A stretch of DNA of 64,000 nt from Trinickia acidisoli (GTDB lineage Bacteria; Pseudomonadota; Gammaproteobacteria; Burkholderiales; Burkholderiaceae), in the NCBI RefSeq assembly GCF_017315725.1, contig NZ_JAFLRG010000001.1:868001-932000 (forward strand), read 5' to 3'. The notes beneath the pieces are model-generated. The model searched no databases, had not been told where the DNA came from, and worked only from the letters and a program-made list of their open reading frames with translations. Made by a program: the position numbers and the translations under genes. Shown here piece after piece: positions 1-8,783 of the stretch (position 1 is the stretch's first letter; the number at the start of each line of letters is the position of its first letter).

Positions 1-1
1 G

Positions 2-88
2 TTGGAAGCGGCGATCGATCGTGCGGGCAGTGCGCAGGGGCTGCAATGCACGGTCGTATTGAGCGATGGCGAAGGCGCTCAACATTGA
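2..88 (+). CDS. 3' end of an unidentified CDS (partial)
   Basis: An open frame enters from the left edge and stops at TGA 86-88. It would give 28 residues ending in SDGEGAQH. Codon third positions are moderately G+C-biased, which fits the tail of a gene reading rightward. The tail is too short to identify a family. A strong hairpin follows about 75 bases later, consistent with the end of a transcription unit. This could also be chance readthrough. Confidence 0.3.
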   Translation: MEAAIDRAGSAQGLQCTVVLSDGEGAQH

Positions 89-163
89 GCGAAAGCGGGA
101 GACGTTCGATCTCGATCGGCCGTATCCCCCGCGTTTTACGAAGACGTTCGTGCAACTGCGAGA

Positions 164-187
164 GCCCGGCCGCGATGACGGCCGGGC
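164..187. terminator. Hairpin between converging genes
   Basis: An 8-bp perfect G+C-only stem (GCCCGGCC / GGCCGGGC) encloses an 8-base loop. It sits between the rightward partial gene and the leftward efflux gene that ends at 221, so it could terminate both. There is no clear T-tract, so intrinsic termination is inferred from position and stem strength only. Confidence 0.45.
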
Positions 188-220
188 ATGTTGCGAAGAG
201 GCGGATCGTGGTCGACGCGC

Positions 221-1456
221 TCAAGCAGTCGTCTTCGACGAGCAAACGACCGGAGCGATGCCGCGCGGCAGATTGGACCATCGCAGCAAGATGGGGAATG
301 CGATGCAGCCGATCGCCGCGACAACGGTGACGAATGCCGCGAGTGCCGCCACGGTGCCGGGCAACGCCGCGACCACATAGATCGCCAGTGCGCCCGCGCT
401 CAAATGCATCGCACCCATGAGGCCGGAGGCGGCGCCGGCGTTGTTCGGGAAGCTCGTGACGCCGCCCGCGAACGAGAGCGGCAACAGAAAGCCGTTCGCG
501 AGCGTGACCACCGAGATCGCGAGAATCATCGGCAGCGGCGCGGTGCCGCCGAGCCAGCCGGCCGCGAGCAGACACGCCGCGCCGGCTGCAAGAATCGTGA
601 AGCCCACGCCGATCAAGCGATCGATGCCGTACGTCTTCGCGAAATGGCGCGAGGTCAGATTGCCTGCGATGTAGGTGACCGAGAGGCTCATGTAGCAATA
701 ACTGATCGTCTTCGTCGAGAGCCCCATGTTGACGAGAATCACGGGCGAGGCGGCCAGGTAGCCGAGATAGGCCGCATAGCCGACGCACAGATTGAGCGCG
801 TAGGACCAGAACCGAGGCGCGGCGAGCAGCATCGGATAGCTGCGGAACGTGCGCGCGACGTTGCTATGGCGACTGGACTTCGGCACCGTCTCGGGGATGT
901 AGACGGCCAGCAATACGATTGCGACGACGCCGAGCGCCGCCGTGAACCAGAACGGCGCGCGCCACGACACATAGCTCGTGATGTAGCCCCCGACGAGCGG
1001 CGAGAGCGCAGGGGAGGCACCGACGATCGGCATGATCGTCGTGAACGTGCGTGCGGCCGTCTTGGCGTCGAAGATGTCGCTGACGATCGCGCGGCCGATG
1101 ACCATGCCGGCGCCCGCACCGAACGCTTGGAAAATGCGAGCGAGCCCGAACGCCGCGACGCTCGGCGCGAGCGAGCAGCCGATCGACGCGATCGCATAGA
1201 GCAGCATGCCGCCGATGACGAGGCGCCGCCGGCCGTAGGCATCGGAGAGCGGGCCGTACAGCGCCTGCGCGAGCGCGAGCCCGATCACGTAGATGCTGAA
1301 CGTATGCTGCAGCGCCGAGATCGGCGTGCCGAATGCTTGCGCGGCGAGCGGCATGCCGGGCAGGTTGATGTCGGAGGCGACCAGTCCGCTCGCGCTGAGC
1401 AGCACGAGCGTGACGAGCAGCACGCCCTGCGGAAGGGCAAAACGAGGCTGATTCAT
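221..1456 (-). CDS. Bcr/CflA-type MFS drug efflux transporter
   Basis: A 411-residue inner-membrane protein of the major facilitator superfamily, DHA1 (Bcr/CflA) branch, expected to export drugs by proton antiport. Visible features are about twelve hydrophobic segments, an early ASDINLPGMP stretch at the end of helix 1, and the loop 2-3 signature GPLSDAYGRRR near residue 60, which matches the MFS motif A. The ATG at 1456 was chosen over an upstream in-frame start because AAGGAAC lies just upstream and the MNQPRF start leads directly into the first helix. It is divergent from a LysR-type gene, the usual arrangement for a regulator and its target efflux gene. The substrate cannot be read from the sequence. 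Confidence 0.88.
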   Translation of the reverse strand: MNQPRFALPQGVLLVTLVLLSASGLVASDINLPGMPLAAQAFGTPISALQHTFSIYVIGLALAQALYGPLSDAYGRRRLVIGGMLLYAIASIGCSLAPSVAAFGLARIFQAFGAGAGMVIGRAIVSDIFDAKTAARTFTTIMPIVGASPALSPLVGGYITSYVSWRAPFWFTAALGVVAIVLLAVYIPETVPKSSRHSNVARTFRSYPMLLAAPRFWSYALNLCVGYAAYLGYLAASPVILVNMGLSTKTISYCYMSLSVTYIAGNLTSRHFAKTYGIDRLIGVGFTILAAGAACLLAAGWLGGTAPLPMILAISVVTLANGFLLPLSFAGGVTSFPNNAGAASGLMGAMHLSAGALAIYVVAALPGTVAALAAFVTVVAAIGCIAFPILLRWSNLPRGIAPVVCSSKTTA

Positions 1457-1535
1457 AGCGGTTGTTCCTTTATTTTTTGCATGTCCGGATTGGCCCTTCG
1501 TCGAGACCGCGGGCCGGATGCATTGACGACACGGC

Positions 1536-1558
1536 TTAGCGTAATGGCTGGATATAAT
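1536..1558 (+). promoter_or_regulatory. Possible promoter in the divergent MFS/LysR intergenic region
   Basis: A perfect TATAAT lies at 1553-1558, 50 bases before the LysR start. No good -35 sits at normal spacing (TTAGCG at 1536 is too close), which could suit an activator-dependent promoter. The 151-base gap between the divergent genes is where a LysR operator would be expected. No convincing palindrome was identified by eye. Confidence 0.3.
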
Positions 1559-1607
1559 GCCGTCCAAGACTTAATCAATCCGAGTTGATGCAAGAAAGGA
1601 CATAACC

Positions 1608-2489
1608 GTGGAACTTCAGCAACTGCGGTACTTCGTGGCGGTGGCCGAAACCGAGCACGTCGCGCGTGCTGCCGAGCGGCTGCACATTTCGCAGTCGCCG
1701 CTTTCGCGACAAATTTGCCAACTCGAGGATCATCTCGGGCTGCAACTGTTCGAGCGCATCAAGCAGCGCGTGCGCCTCACGCCTGCGGGGCGTGAATTTC
1801 TGGAGCAAGCGCGTGATCTGCTGAACCGCGCCGAGCGCATCGAAGAGCGGGCACGGCAAGTGGGCAAGGGCGAGGCGTGCGCGCTATCGATCGGCTATTG
1901 CGAGGGCATCATCCACAACGGGCGGTTGCCGGCTGCGTTGCGGCGTTTTCGTTCGGCGCATCCGCGCGTGAGCCTGAAGTTGGCCGCGATGCGCTCGGGC
2001 GAGCAGATCGACGCCCTCGAGCGTTCGCTGATCGACATCGCGTTCGTCTACAACTTGCCGACGCCGAGTGAATCGTTGACGAGCCGCTTGTTGACGAGCG
2101 AGTCGTTCGTGCTGGCGCTTGCCGACGATCATCCGCTTGCGGCACGGCGCACGATTGCGCCGCGTGATCTCGACGGCATGCCGTGGATCGCGTTGCCCAA
2201 GTCGATCAATCCCGCCGCGCGCGAGCGCTTTCTCGCGGCATGCGCGTCATCCGGTTTTACGCCCGATATTCAATACGAAGTCGCGCAAGTCTCGACGACA
2301 CTCGGGCTCGTCAGCGCGCGGCTAGGTGCGGCGATCATGCAGGCGAGCATGCAACGGATGAGTCCGCCCGGCGTTGTCTTCAAGCGAATCGATTGGTTGC
2401 CGCTCGCTGTGGACATTCATTTGTTGTGGCGCACGCATGCGCAAACGGCGGGGGTGCGGCATTTCATGGCGGCGATCGACGAGACATAA
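1608..2489 (+). CDS. LysR-family transcriptional regulator
   Basis: A 293-residue LysR-type regulator of usual family length. The N-terminus MELQQLRYFVAVAE followed by ARAAERLHISQSPLSRQI is the winged helix-turn-helix (about residues 1-60). An effector-binding domain of the periplasmic-binding type follows (about 90-290). AAAGGACATAACC precedes the ATG as ribosome-binding site. It is divergent from the Bcr/CflA-type efflux gene, so control of that gene is the likely role. The inducer is unknown. Confidence 0.9.
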   Translation: MELQQLRYFVAVAETEHVARAAERLHISQSPLSRQICQLEDHLGLQLFERIKQRVRLTPAGREFLEQARDLLNRAERIEERARQVGKGEACALSIGYCEGIIHNGRLPAALRRFRSAHPRVSLKLAAMRSGEQIDALERSLIDIAFVYNLPTPSESLTSRLLTSESFVLALADDHPLAARRTIAPRDLDGMPWIALPKSINPAARERFLAACASSGFTPDIQYEVAQVSTTLGLVSARLGAAIMQASMQRMSPPGVVFKRIDWLPLAVDIHLLWRTHAQTAGVRHFMAAIDET

Positions 2490-2514
2490 GAAGAAGCAGG
2501 CAGCATCCCCCCGC

Positions 2515-2808
2515 TCAGCGCTTGATCAAATTGTGCGAATACGCGAGCGCGACCGCATGACTGCGGCTGGATGCGCTCAATTTCTCGCGAATGTTCGCCA
2601 CATGGAATTTGACGGTGCGCTCGCTGATCTCCAGGATCGCGGCAATCTCCCAATTGGTTTTGCCTTCCTTCAACCAATCGAGCACCGTGAATTCGCGTTC
2701 GGTCAGTTCGGTAAAAGCGGCTGACCGACTCTGCCCCATCGCGACACCGAGCGTCACATCGTGTAGAGCTCGCGAGACTTCGCGGCATGGCTCGTTGGAA
2801 TTACTCAT
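2515..2808 (-). CDS. Short LuxR-type HTH regulator
   Basis: A 97-residue protein consisting almost wholly of a LuxR C-terminal helix-turn-helix: LTEREFTVLDWLKEGKTNWE, then ISERTVKFHVANIREKL, which are the hallmark GerE/LuxR residues. No autoinducer or receiver domain is present, whereas quorum-sensing LuxR proteins are about 240 residues. GGAGGG precedes the ATG at 2808. The upstream short ORF stops inside its first codons (overlap 2801-2808), suggesting translational coupling. It may be the surviving C-terminal half of a longer regulator or a genuine one-domain regulator. Confidence 0.75.
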   Translation of the reverse strand: MSNSNEPCREVSRALHDVTLGVAMGQSRSAAFTELTEREFTVLDWLKEGKTNWEIAAILEISERTVKFHVANIREKLSASSRSHAVALAYSHNLIKR

Positions 2809-3022
2809 ACGCCCTCCATTTCTTTGCACGCGGGAACGTTGCCGGCTCGGCAAACAGCATATAGCGGCAAGCATCGCGCGCGCCATCGTGGAGTTCGCAT
2901 GCAGGACATGTGCGATTGACCATGCTCGTCGGCATGTAGAAATCGTCTTGCGCCGCTGGGCCCCAGCGTTCATGCGCATTCGGAAAACCGATACTGCACC
3001 AAAGGACAGGTGTACGCGCCAT
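2801..3022 (-). CDS. Small hypothetical protein upstream of the LuxR-type gene
   Basis: A 73-residue frame with a CPAC motif near residue 39 and a run of aromatic and charged residues. Its stop codon overlaps the start of the downstream LuxR-type gene by 8 bases, which is typical of coupled genes. The ribosome-binding site is weak and I recognise no family. It may instead be part of a degraded input domain of the LuxR-type protein. Confidence 0.4.
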   Translation of the reverse strand: MARTPVLWCSIGFPNAHERWGPAAQDDFYMPTSMVNRTCPACELHDGARDACRYMLFAEPATFPRAKKWRAYE

Positions 3023-3112
3023 GCCGTTCGCTTAAGCTTGCGGCGCACGCAGCGGCTTCGCCAACAACACAGTCCGCGCCAGCGCTTTACCCATCCAAGG
3101 AATCATTCAGCC

Positions 3113-3568
3113 ATGCCAGAACGTATCTCGTTTGGACAACTGCCGGCCAAGCTGCTCGAGGTCGTAATCAACGTCGAGCAGTACGTGAACAGCGTCGGCT
3201 TCGACGTGAAGCTCGTCGAGTTGGTCCGCGCGCGCGTCTCGCAGTTGAACGGCTGCGCGTACTGTCTCGATCGCCACATCAAAGAAGGGATTCATGCGGG
3301 CGAAGACCCGCTGCGCTACAGCCTGCTGCCGGTATGGCACGAGACGCCGCACTTCTACAGCCCGAAAGAGCAGGCCGCGCTGCGCTGGGCCGAGGCGCTC
3401 ACGCTGATCAGCGAGAATGAAATCAGCGACGCACTCGTGCGCGCAACGTACGAGCACTTCGAGCGCGACGAACTAGCGAAGCTGACACTGATCGTCGCGC
3501 AGATCAACACGTGGAACCGTCTCGCGAAGCCCTTCGCGTGGGAAGCCGGCGTGTTTCAGGCGGGCTGA
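3113..3568 (+). CDS. Carboxymuconolactone decarboxylase / AhpD-like protein
   Basis: A 151-residue protein of the alkylhydroperoxidase-D/CMD superfamily. The key motif NGCAYCLDRH (about residues 46-55) gives the CxxC...H redox and proton-relay site of AhpD-like proteins, followed by the family's all-helical fold. The ATG at 3113 is followed at once by the conserved region, and longer upstream extensions are non-coding in character. It is probably a cytoplasmic peroxidase or redox protein. It ends only 18 bases from the converging multicopper oxidase gene. Confidence 0.85.
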   Translation: MPERISFGQLPAKLLEVVINVEQYVNSVGFDVKLVELVRARVSQLNGCAYCLDRHIKEGIHAGEDPLRYSLLPVWHETPHFYSPKEQAALRWAEALTLISENEISDALVRATYEHFERDELAKLTLIVAQINTWNRLAKPFAWEAGVFQAG

Positions 3569-3586
3569 TCGACGAAAGGGCCTTCG

Positions 3587-5836
3587 TCATTTCGACGCGA
3601 TCGCTTCGACGTTGCCGGCGCTGCAGATCGGCGCGGTGAAAGCGAACGGGTTCGAGCGCTGCCTGCCGTAGCGCAGATCGTCGACGAACGTGTCGATGCC
3701 GTCCTTCGCGCGCACGAGCGGCGCCGTGATACGCGAGATGAGGGCCGTTGTCGGCGTGACGACTTCGACGTTCTGCATCATCCCCGCGTCCTCGTGATCG
3801 AGGATATGGCAGTGCATGACGAATTCGCCGGTGAAATCGCGGTAATGCGTGCGCATGACGACCGTATAGCCGGGCTTGATGAAGATCGTGTCGAGAAACA
3901 CGTCGTGCAGCGTGCAGTATTCCTGATCGCCCGTGGCAATTTCCGCGGCGGTGCAATGGCCGCTCGAATCGTAGATCGAGACACCCTGCGCATTGAGGAT
4001 ATCGACGATCTCGAATGGATTAATGTGGATATGAAACACATGGCCGCCATTGGCGCCGGCCGTCAGATGCCATTCATCCGTCGTGCCCAGCACCGCCGTG
4101 TAATCGATCCGCGAAGGATCGTAGGACTCGCCGTTCATCGTGAAGCTAGGCGCACCGTTCGAGAAGCCGACGTCGAGCAGCATCGGCACTTGTTTGTGGA
4201 TCGGCCCGTCGAGCGGCTTCTCCGGCGCGAACACATGCGTGTCGAGCGTGCGCAGATCCGCGAGCACGTCGGGCGGCAGATCGGCATTTGCGTCGACGAG
4301 CCGGTTGCGCACGTATTGCCAATACTTCGAATGCCCGAGTCCGTCCGGCGTGTAGTCGGGGATGTTCGTGCCGGGGCCGACGCGGACGAGGGCAAGCAGG
4401 CGCCGGTCTTTCACCTTGCTCGAGCCGGGGCGGTAGCTGATCGTCGAGGCGGCTTCGGCGGCTTCGTCGAGCACGCAGTAGAGGCCGGGTGTCGGAAACG
4501 CCATCAGCACGTCGCGGCGATAGCCCGGATCGAGCGTGTTGACGTCTTGCTCGACCATGGCGCTGCGTGTCAGGCCATCGTTGGCGATGTCGATCTGCTT
4601 GACGACTTCGCCGCTGCAGATTTGGTCGAGCGTCGTCACGCGTTGCGCACGATTGGGCTGGCCGGCCAAGAGGGCGTTGGCGGCATCGGCCGCGGCGTCG
4701 ACGTCTTGCGGGCTTGGCTCGGCGCTGGCGGCGCGGCCCAGCGCGGCAAGGTTCACCCGGACGACTTTCAGGTTGATGGTGTCGCGATCGCCGCCGTGGA
4801 CGAGGCGCCAGCGCTGGATTTGCCCAGCCGGCAAGAAGCCGTGCGCGGACGGAAACATCGGCTGCACCACGCCGTTGATTTGCGTGTAGCGGCCCGAGAT
4901 CGTCCACGTCGAATTGAACTGCCCCGCGTAGCCTGGGCGCGGGTCGGCAACGAAGCTCAGTTGGTTCGTGTAGTTGCGTAGCTCGCCGACGTCGCCGGTC
5001 GGGCAGATCCACGCGTAGGTAGTGGGATCGGCAAGCGGTGCCGCGGCGCTCGCGTTGGCGAAACAGCCGTATTCGATTTGTTGGAACAGAAAGACGTGCT
5101 CGGGAAACGGCGTGCCGGCGCGATCGTGAAGGATCGTGTCGATATCGGCCATGCCGCCGTTGGCCCATCGCCGCGCCGCCGTGCGATGACCGCGAACGAT
5201 CAGCACGCCTTCCATGCCGCTCGTGACGTCGATGGCCGCCGAGCCATGATGATGCGAGTGATACCAGAACGTGCCGGCCGGGTGATTGGCGGGGATCTGA
5301 TAGACGTAGTTGGCCGAGGTGCCGGGCGGGATGCTCATGAACACGTTGTCGCTATTGCCCGACGGCGAGACGTGCATGCCATGCAGATGCAGATTCACGG
5401 TGTTGAAGCAATGCGGCGCGTCGTGGGCGGCATTGGGCGGGCAGGTGGCGGACGATTCGGGCGGCAACGTGTTGTTGACTCGCACCTTGAGCGTTTGTCC
5501 CGGATCCACGTTGATCGTGGGCCCTGTCGGGCAGCCGTTGTAGGCCCGCACCTCGACCGGATCGTAGGCGTTCGTCGATGGGTTGTAGAGGCGATAGGAC
5601 GAATAGCCGGCGTCGAGCGTGATCGGCCGGGAGGCGTCGGCGACGTAGGCGGGGCCGCTGCATGACGCCGGTATGCCCGGCTGCTGGGTGCGTTGCGCGG
5701 CGGCCGAAGTCGCGACGCCCGGGGTGCCGCCGAGATCGACGAACGAGCGTACCGAGGCCGGTGCCGCGGAGGCCAGCGTACAAAGCGATAACGTCGCGCA
5801 AGCCGCGACCGCGGCAATCAACCGAGTGAACCGCAT
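3587..5836 (-). CDS. Secreted multicopper oxidase
   Basis: A 749-residue multicopper oxidase with a Sec signal peptide (MRFTRLIAAVAACATLSL..., likely cleaved after ASA near residue 24). The copper-binding histidine clusters are all visible: HLHGMHV (type 2/3), HSHHHGSA, HVFHIHINPF, and HCHILDHEDAGMM near the C-terminus (type 1/3 bridge with axial Met). It is longer than CueO-like enzymes (about 500 residues), with a long middle region. It is expected to oxidise phenols or metal ions in the periplasm with reduction of O2 to water. No copper-resistance partner genes are adjacent, so the substrate is unknown. Confidence 0.88.
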   Translation of the reverse strand: MRFTRLIAAVAACATLSLCTLASAAPASVRSFVDLGGTPGVATSAAAQRTQQPGIPASCSGPAYVADASRPITLDAGYSSYRLYNPSTNAYDPVEVRAYNGCPTGPTINVDPGQTLKVRVNNTLPPESSATCPPNAAHDAPHCFNTVNLHLHGMHVSPSGNSDNVFMSIPPGTSANYVYQIPANHPAGTFWYHSHHHGSAAIDVTSGMEGVLIVRGHRTAARRWANGGMADIDTILHDRAGTPFPEHVFLFQQIEYGCFANASAAAPLADPTTYAWICPTGDVGELRNYTNQLSFVADPRPGYAGQFNSTWTISGRYTQINGVVQPMFPSAHGFLPAGQIQRWRLVHGGDRDTINLKVVRVNLAALGRAASAEPSPQDVDAAADAANALLAGQPNRAQRVTTLDQICSGEVVKQIDIANDGLTRSAMVEQDVNTLDPGYRRDVLMAFPTPGLYCVLDEAAEAASTISYRPGSSKVKDRRLLALVRVGPGTNIPDYTPDGLGHSKYWQYVRNRLVDANADLPPDVLADLRTLDTHVFAPEKPLDGPIHKQVPMLLDVGFSNGAPSFTMNGESYDPSRIDYTAVLGTTDEWHLTAGANGGHVFHIHINPFEIVDILNAQGVSIYDSSGHCTAAEIATGDQEYCTLHDVFLDTIFIKPGYTVVMRTHYRDFTGEFVMHCHILDHEDAGMMQNVEVVTPTTALISRITAPLVRAKDGIDTFVDDLRYGRQRSNPFAFTAPICSAGNVEAIASK

Positions 5837-6065
5837 GAATAGACTCCGCGTTGCGAATGATCGTAGAAACGTGCTGCAAGCGCGGCGAAGGGATTGCGGT
5901 TGCCGCCGATTGCTCGGCTGGAAGGCTATCGAGGCAATGATCGAAAGAAAACGCGCGTACCTAAAATGAATGTTTATTGTCCGAAAACCGCGTTTTTTGC
6001 GTGGGGCGAAGCGAGGTGGGATAGCGCGAAGAAGGGTTCCCGCCTCGCGGCGGGGGCGGTTCGGT

Positions 6066-6275
6066 TCAGCGGAAGAAGAGCTTGACGAGCGTGAGTGCCG
6101 TACCGACCAGCGTCGCAGCCTGGATCATAGGGAGCCAGTGCGCTTCGCGGTTCAATTTGCTTGTCTCAGCGACCAGCTTTGCCGTCTCGGCGGAGCGTTT
6201 CATTGTCTGCGCATGGAGCTTGCAACTGTCAGCGAAGAGTTTGTTGATCTCGGCTTCAACCTTTTGCGTGTCCAT
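6066..6275 (-). CDS. Small coiled-coil membrane protein
   Basis: A 69-residue protein with an N-terminal amphipathic, probably coiled-coil segment (about residues 3-45, rich in K, E, A and T) and one C-terminal membrane helix (QAATLVGTALTLVKLFF). GGAAAGC precedes the ATG. I do not recognise a named family; small proteins of this layout are common in Burkholderiaceae. It stands alone between the multicopper oxidase and a LysR gene. Confidence 0.6.
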   Translation of the reverse strand: MDTQKVEAEINKLFADSCKLHAQTMKRSAETAKLVAETSKLNREAHWLPMIQAATLVGTALTLVKLFFR

Positions 6276-6577
6276 GGTGCTTTCCGTCTCTGTCCGTTCA
6301 CGAAGCTGGGCGGCGCGTGAAGCGATACCTCTTGGGCGTTATCGTAGCCCCGTCGATGCTGGACGCGACTTGTCCGGCAGATCCAGCAGCGTGATACGTC
6401 CGGATGAGAGGTTGGCGCGCCGTTCGCTTTTTCAGACGAAGTGCCATCCATGGACCACTGAATCGTGCGATGCGGATCGGATTGCGTCACGCTGATCCAA
6501 ACGCGCGAGACCCCGCGGGAAACGATGTGGGCGAGCATGGCATCGTTGCTGGATCGAGTCGCGAGGTGCCGCGTCTG
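6276..6577. other. 302-base stretch without a supported gene
   Basis: It contains the start region of the small membrane protein gene and the end of the LysR gene's transcript. Overlapping short frames exist on both strands, but none has a ribosome-binding site or recognisable residues. I see no RNA motif. Confidence 0.4.
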
Positions 6578-7495
6578 CTACGTGTGCCCCGGCAAGTCCT
6601 GCAACATATCGAGGAACGCGCGCACTTTTGCGCTCAACAGGCGACGCGAACTGTAGAGCGCCCAGATTTCGACGGGTGGGCCGGCTTCCGTGCCCAAACA
6701 CGCCAGCCTGCCTTGCGCGACGTCGTCTTCGACCAGCAAGCGCGGCAGGCGTGCCGCGCCGGCCCCGGCCACCGTTGCGTCGCGAATCATCAGCAACGAC
6801 GACAGCCGCAGCACCGGCGTGGGTATCAGCGTCCTCGTCTCACCGGTCGACGTCACGATCGTCCAAGTCTCACTCATCCCAGCCGCTGCCGCCGATGCTG
6901 ACGAAACGACAGCCGGAACGACCAGCGCGCTCGCGCGACGATCGTCTTCGCTTTCGGTACCACGCGCGGATGGAGACGGTACCGACATCAACGGCGACGC
7001 GACCACCATCCTCACGTCACCGAGGATGCATCGCCCCACGAGCAGTTCGTCGCGCGGCGGATCGATCCGGATCACAAGATCGAAGCCGTCCTCGGCCGGG
7101 TCCGCGACGCGATCCTCCGCGATGATTTCAAGTTCGACCTGCGGATAGGCGAGGGCAAAGCGCGCAGCGATTTTGCACAAGAGCACGTGCGCGAACACGA
7201 TCGGGGCACTGATTCGCAGACGCCCCCGCGGCACCGGCGCGCGCGACGCAACGGCTTCGCCCGCTTCTTGGATCTCGGCCATCAGCCCTCGGGTGCGCTC
7301 GTGCAGCGCCTGACCTTCTTCCGTCAACCGTAGCCGCCGGGCCCCGCGCTCGATCAACCGGACCCCGAGGCTTTCCTCCAGTTCGGCCACGCGCCGCGAC
7401 AGCGTCGCCTTGGGGCGATCCAGTGCGCGGCTGGCGGGGCCGAAGCCACCATGCGTGGCGACGGCGTTGAAATCGGCGAGCGAAGTGAAATCCAT
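6578..7495 (-). CDS. LysR-family transcriptional regulator
   Basis: A 305-residue LysR-type regulator. The helix-turn-helix lies at about residues 1-60 (MDFTSLADFNAVATHGGFGPASRAL then KATLSRRVAELEESLGVRL), followed by a substrate-binding domain. The ATG at 7495 follows AAAGGATTTGACGCG and starts directly at the helix-turn-helix; an earlier in-frame start adds 13 unlikely residues. It is divergent from an NmrA-like oxidoreductase gene, a frequent LysR pairing in Burkholderia, suggesting that it controls that gene. Confidence 0.88.
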   Translation of the reverse strand: MDFTSLADFNAVATHGGFGPASRALDRPKATLSRRVAELEESLGVRLIERGARRLRLTEEGQALHERTRGLMAEIQEAGEAVASRAPVPRGRLRISAPIVFAHVLLCKIAARFALAYPQVELEIIAEDRVADPAEDGFDLVIRIDPPRDELLVGRCILGDVRMVVASPLMSVPSPSARGTESEDDRRASALVVPAVVSSASAAAAGMSETWTIVTSTGETRTLIPTPVLRLSSLLMIRDATVAGAGAARLPRLLVEDDVAQGRLACLGTEAGPPVEIWALYSSRRLLSAKVRAFLDMLQDLPGHT

Positions 7496-7622
7496 CGCGT
7501 CAAATCCTTTTTCGTTCCATATACGAGACGACATGTCTGGATTATGTGGCTTTCGACGCAGAAGTGGAACGACTATCGTATGTCCACGGGCTGACGCAGC
7601 TCACTAACCCTTGGAGAAGATC

Positions 7623-8501
7623 ATGGCAATTCTCGTAACCGGAAGCACAGGTGTCGTAGGCAAGCAGGTTCTCGCGCATTTGCACGGTAGCGGCGAAGAA
7701 GTGCGGGCGCTGACGCGCTCGCCCGAAAAGGCGCAGTTCGCGGACGGCATCACCGCAATCAAGGGCGATCCGTCCGACGTGGACGCCATCCGCGAGGCGA
7801 TGCATGGGGTCAGCACGCTGTTTCTGCTTGCGCCGAACGCTGCCGACGAACTGACCCAGGCGCTTCAAGTCCTGAACATCGCCCGCGAAGGTGCGGTGAA
7901 GGGCATCGTGTATCTGTCGGTGTTCCAGGGCGCCGAGTATGCCGACGTACCGCATTTCACCAGTAAGCACACGGTCGAACGCATGATCGAGCAGCTCGAT
8001 TTGCCCGCCACGCTATTGCGCCCCGCCTACTTCATCCAGAACGATGTCCGTCAAAAGGACGCATTGCTCACGCATGGCGTCTATGCGATGCCGATCGGAA
8101 GCAAGGGCATTTCAATGGTCGACGTGCGCGACATCGGCGACGCGGCGGCGCGCGAATTGCTTCGTCGCGAGCGCGCTGAGGGCCCGTTGCCGCGCGTGGC
8201 CTACGAACTCGTCGGTCCCGATGCGATGACGGCGGAGACGATCACCGCGGCTTGGGCCGCCGCGCTCGGCCGTCCCGTGCGCTACGGTGGCGATGACCTC
8301 GACCTGCTCGAGCAGCGCTTGAGGGCCGTCGCGCCGGCTTGGCTCGCGTATGACATGCGACTGATGATGCGGCGCTATCAGCAGGACGGCGCCGTGGCAT
8401 CGACGGCCGAGGTCGCGCGGCTGGCGCAGTTGCTGGGCCGCGAGCCGCGCTCCTATCGTGAGTTCGTCGCCGAGACGGTCAAGGGATGGGCGAAAGGGTG
8501 A
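7623..8501 (+). CDS. NmrA-like NAD(P)-binding oxidoreductase
   Basis: A 292-residue Rossmann-fold protein of the NmrA / atypical short-chain dehydrogenase group. The nucleotide-binding loop is ILVTGSTGVVGKQVL at residues 3-17. The family usually senses redox state or reduces quinones and similar substrates; no YxxxK catalytic pair is evident. The ATG at 7623 is preferred because GGAG sits 6 bases upstream; the TTG at 7611 would overlap that site. It is divergent from the LysR gene at 6578-7495, its probable regulator. Confidence 0.82.
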   Translation: MAILVTGSTGVVGKQVLAHLHGSGEEVRALTRSPEKAQFADGITAIKGDPSDVDAIREAMHGVSTLFLLAPNAADELTQALQVLNIAREGAVKGIVYLSVFQGAEYADVPHFTSKHTVERMIEQLDLPATLLRPAYFIQNDVRQKDALLTHGVYAMPIGSKGISMVDVRDIGDAAARELLRRERAEGPLPRVAYELVGPDAMTAETITAAWAAALGRPVRYGGDDLDLLEQRLRAVAPAWLAYDMRLMMRRYQQDGAVASTAEVARLAQLLGREPRSYREFVAETVKGWAKG

Positions 8502-8564
8502 GCGAGGCGAATCGGAGGCAATTCATCCGAAACGCATCGCTGAATCGGCAGCTTGTCTTCCGGC

Positions 8565-8592
8565 TTGTATGGCGGCGACGTCTGACTATACT
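8565..8592 (+). promoter_or_regulatory. Predicted sigma-70 promoter of the Wsp-like operon
   Basis: TTGTAT (8565-8570), a 16-base spacer and TATACT (8587-8592) make a good sigma-70 match. It lies about 190 bases before the first gene of the signalling operon and just after the NmrA-like gene. This leaves a long 5' leader of unknown role. Confidence 0.5.
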
Positions 8593-8783
8593 TAATACCA
8601 TTGGCTAGCGATCCAAGGGCCTGTTCATGTGCGCAGTCGGCCCGGAGAGTCCCCCTGGTTCAACGACCAGGGGCTGCTCGAGAATGTGAGATCGCGGCTT
8701 CGGCGCCGAAACATCCTAAGATCCAACTCGGAAAGTCGCTGAATTCGCGTAGCACCTACCTAAAAACGCGGGGGGGCGTGGGT

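Noticed and set aside
188..1588. 466-residue rightward frame across the MFS gene
   Set aside because: It is extremely Arg/Glu/Asp-rich and antisense to a clear transporter gene with matching ribosome-binding site and family motifs.
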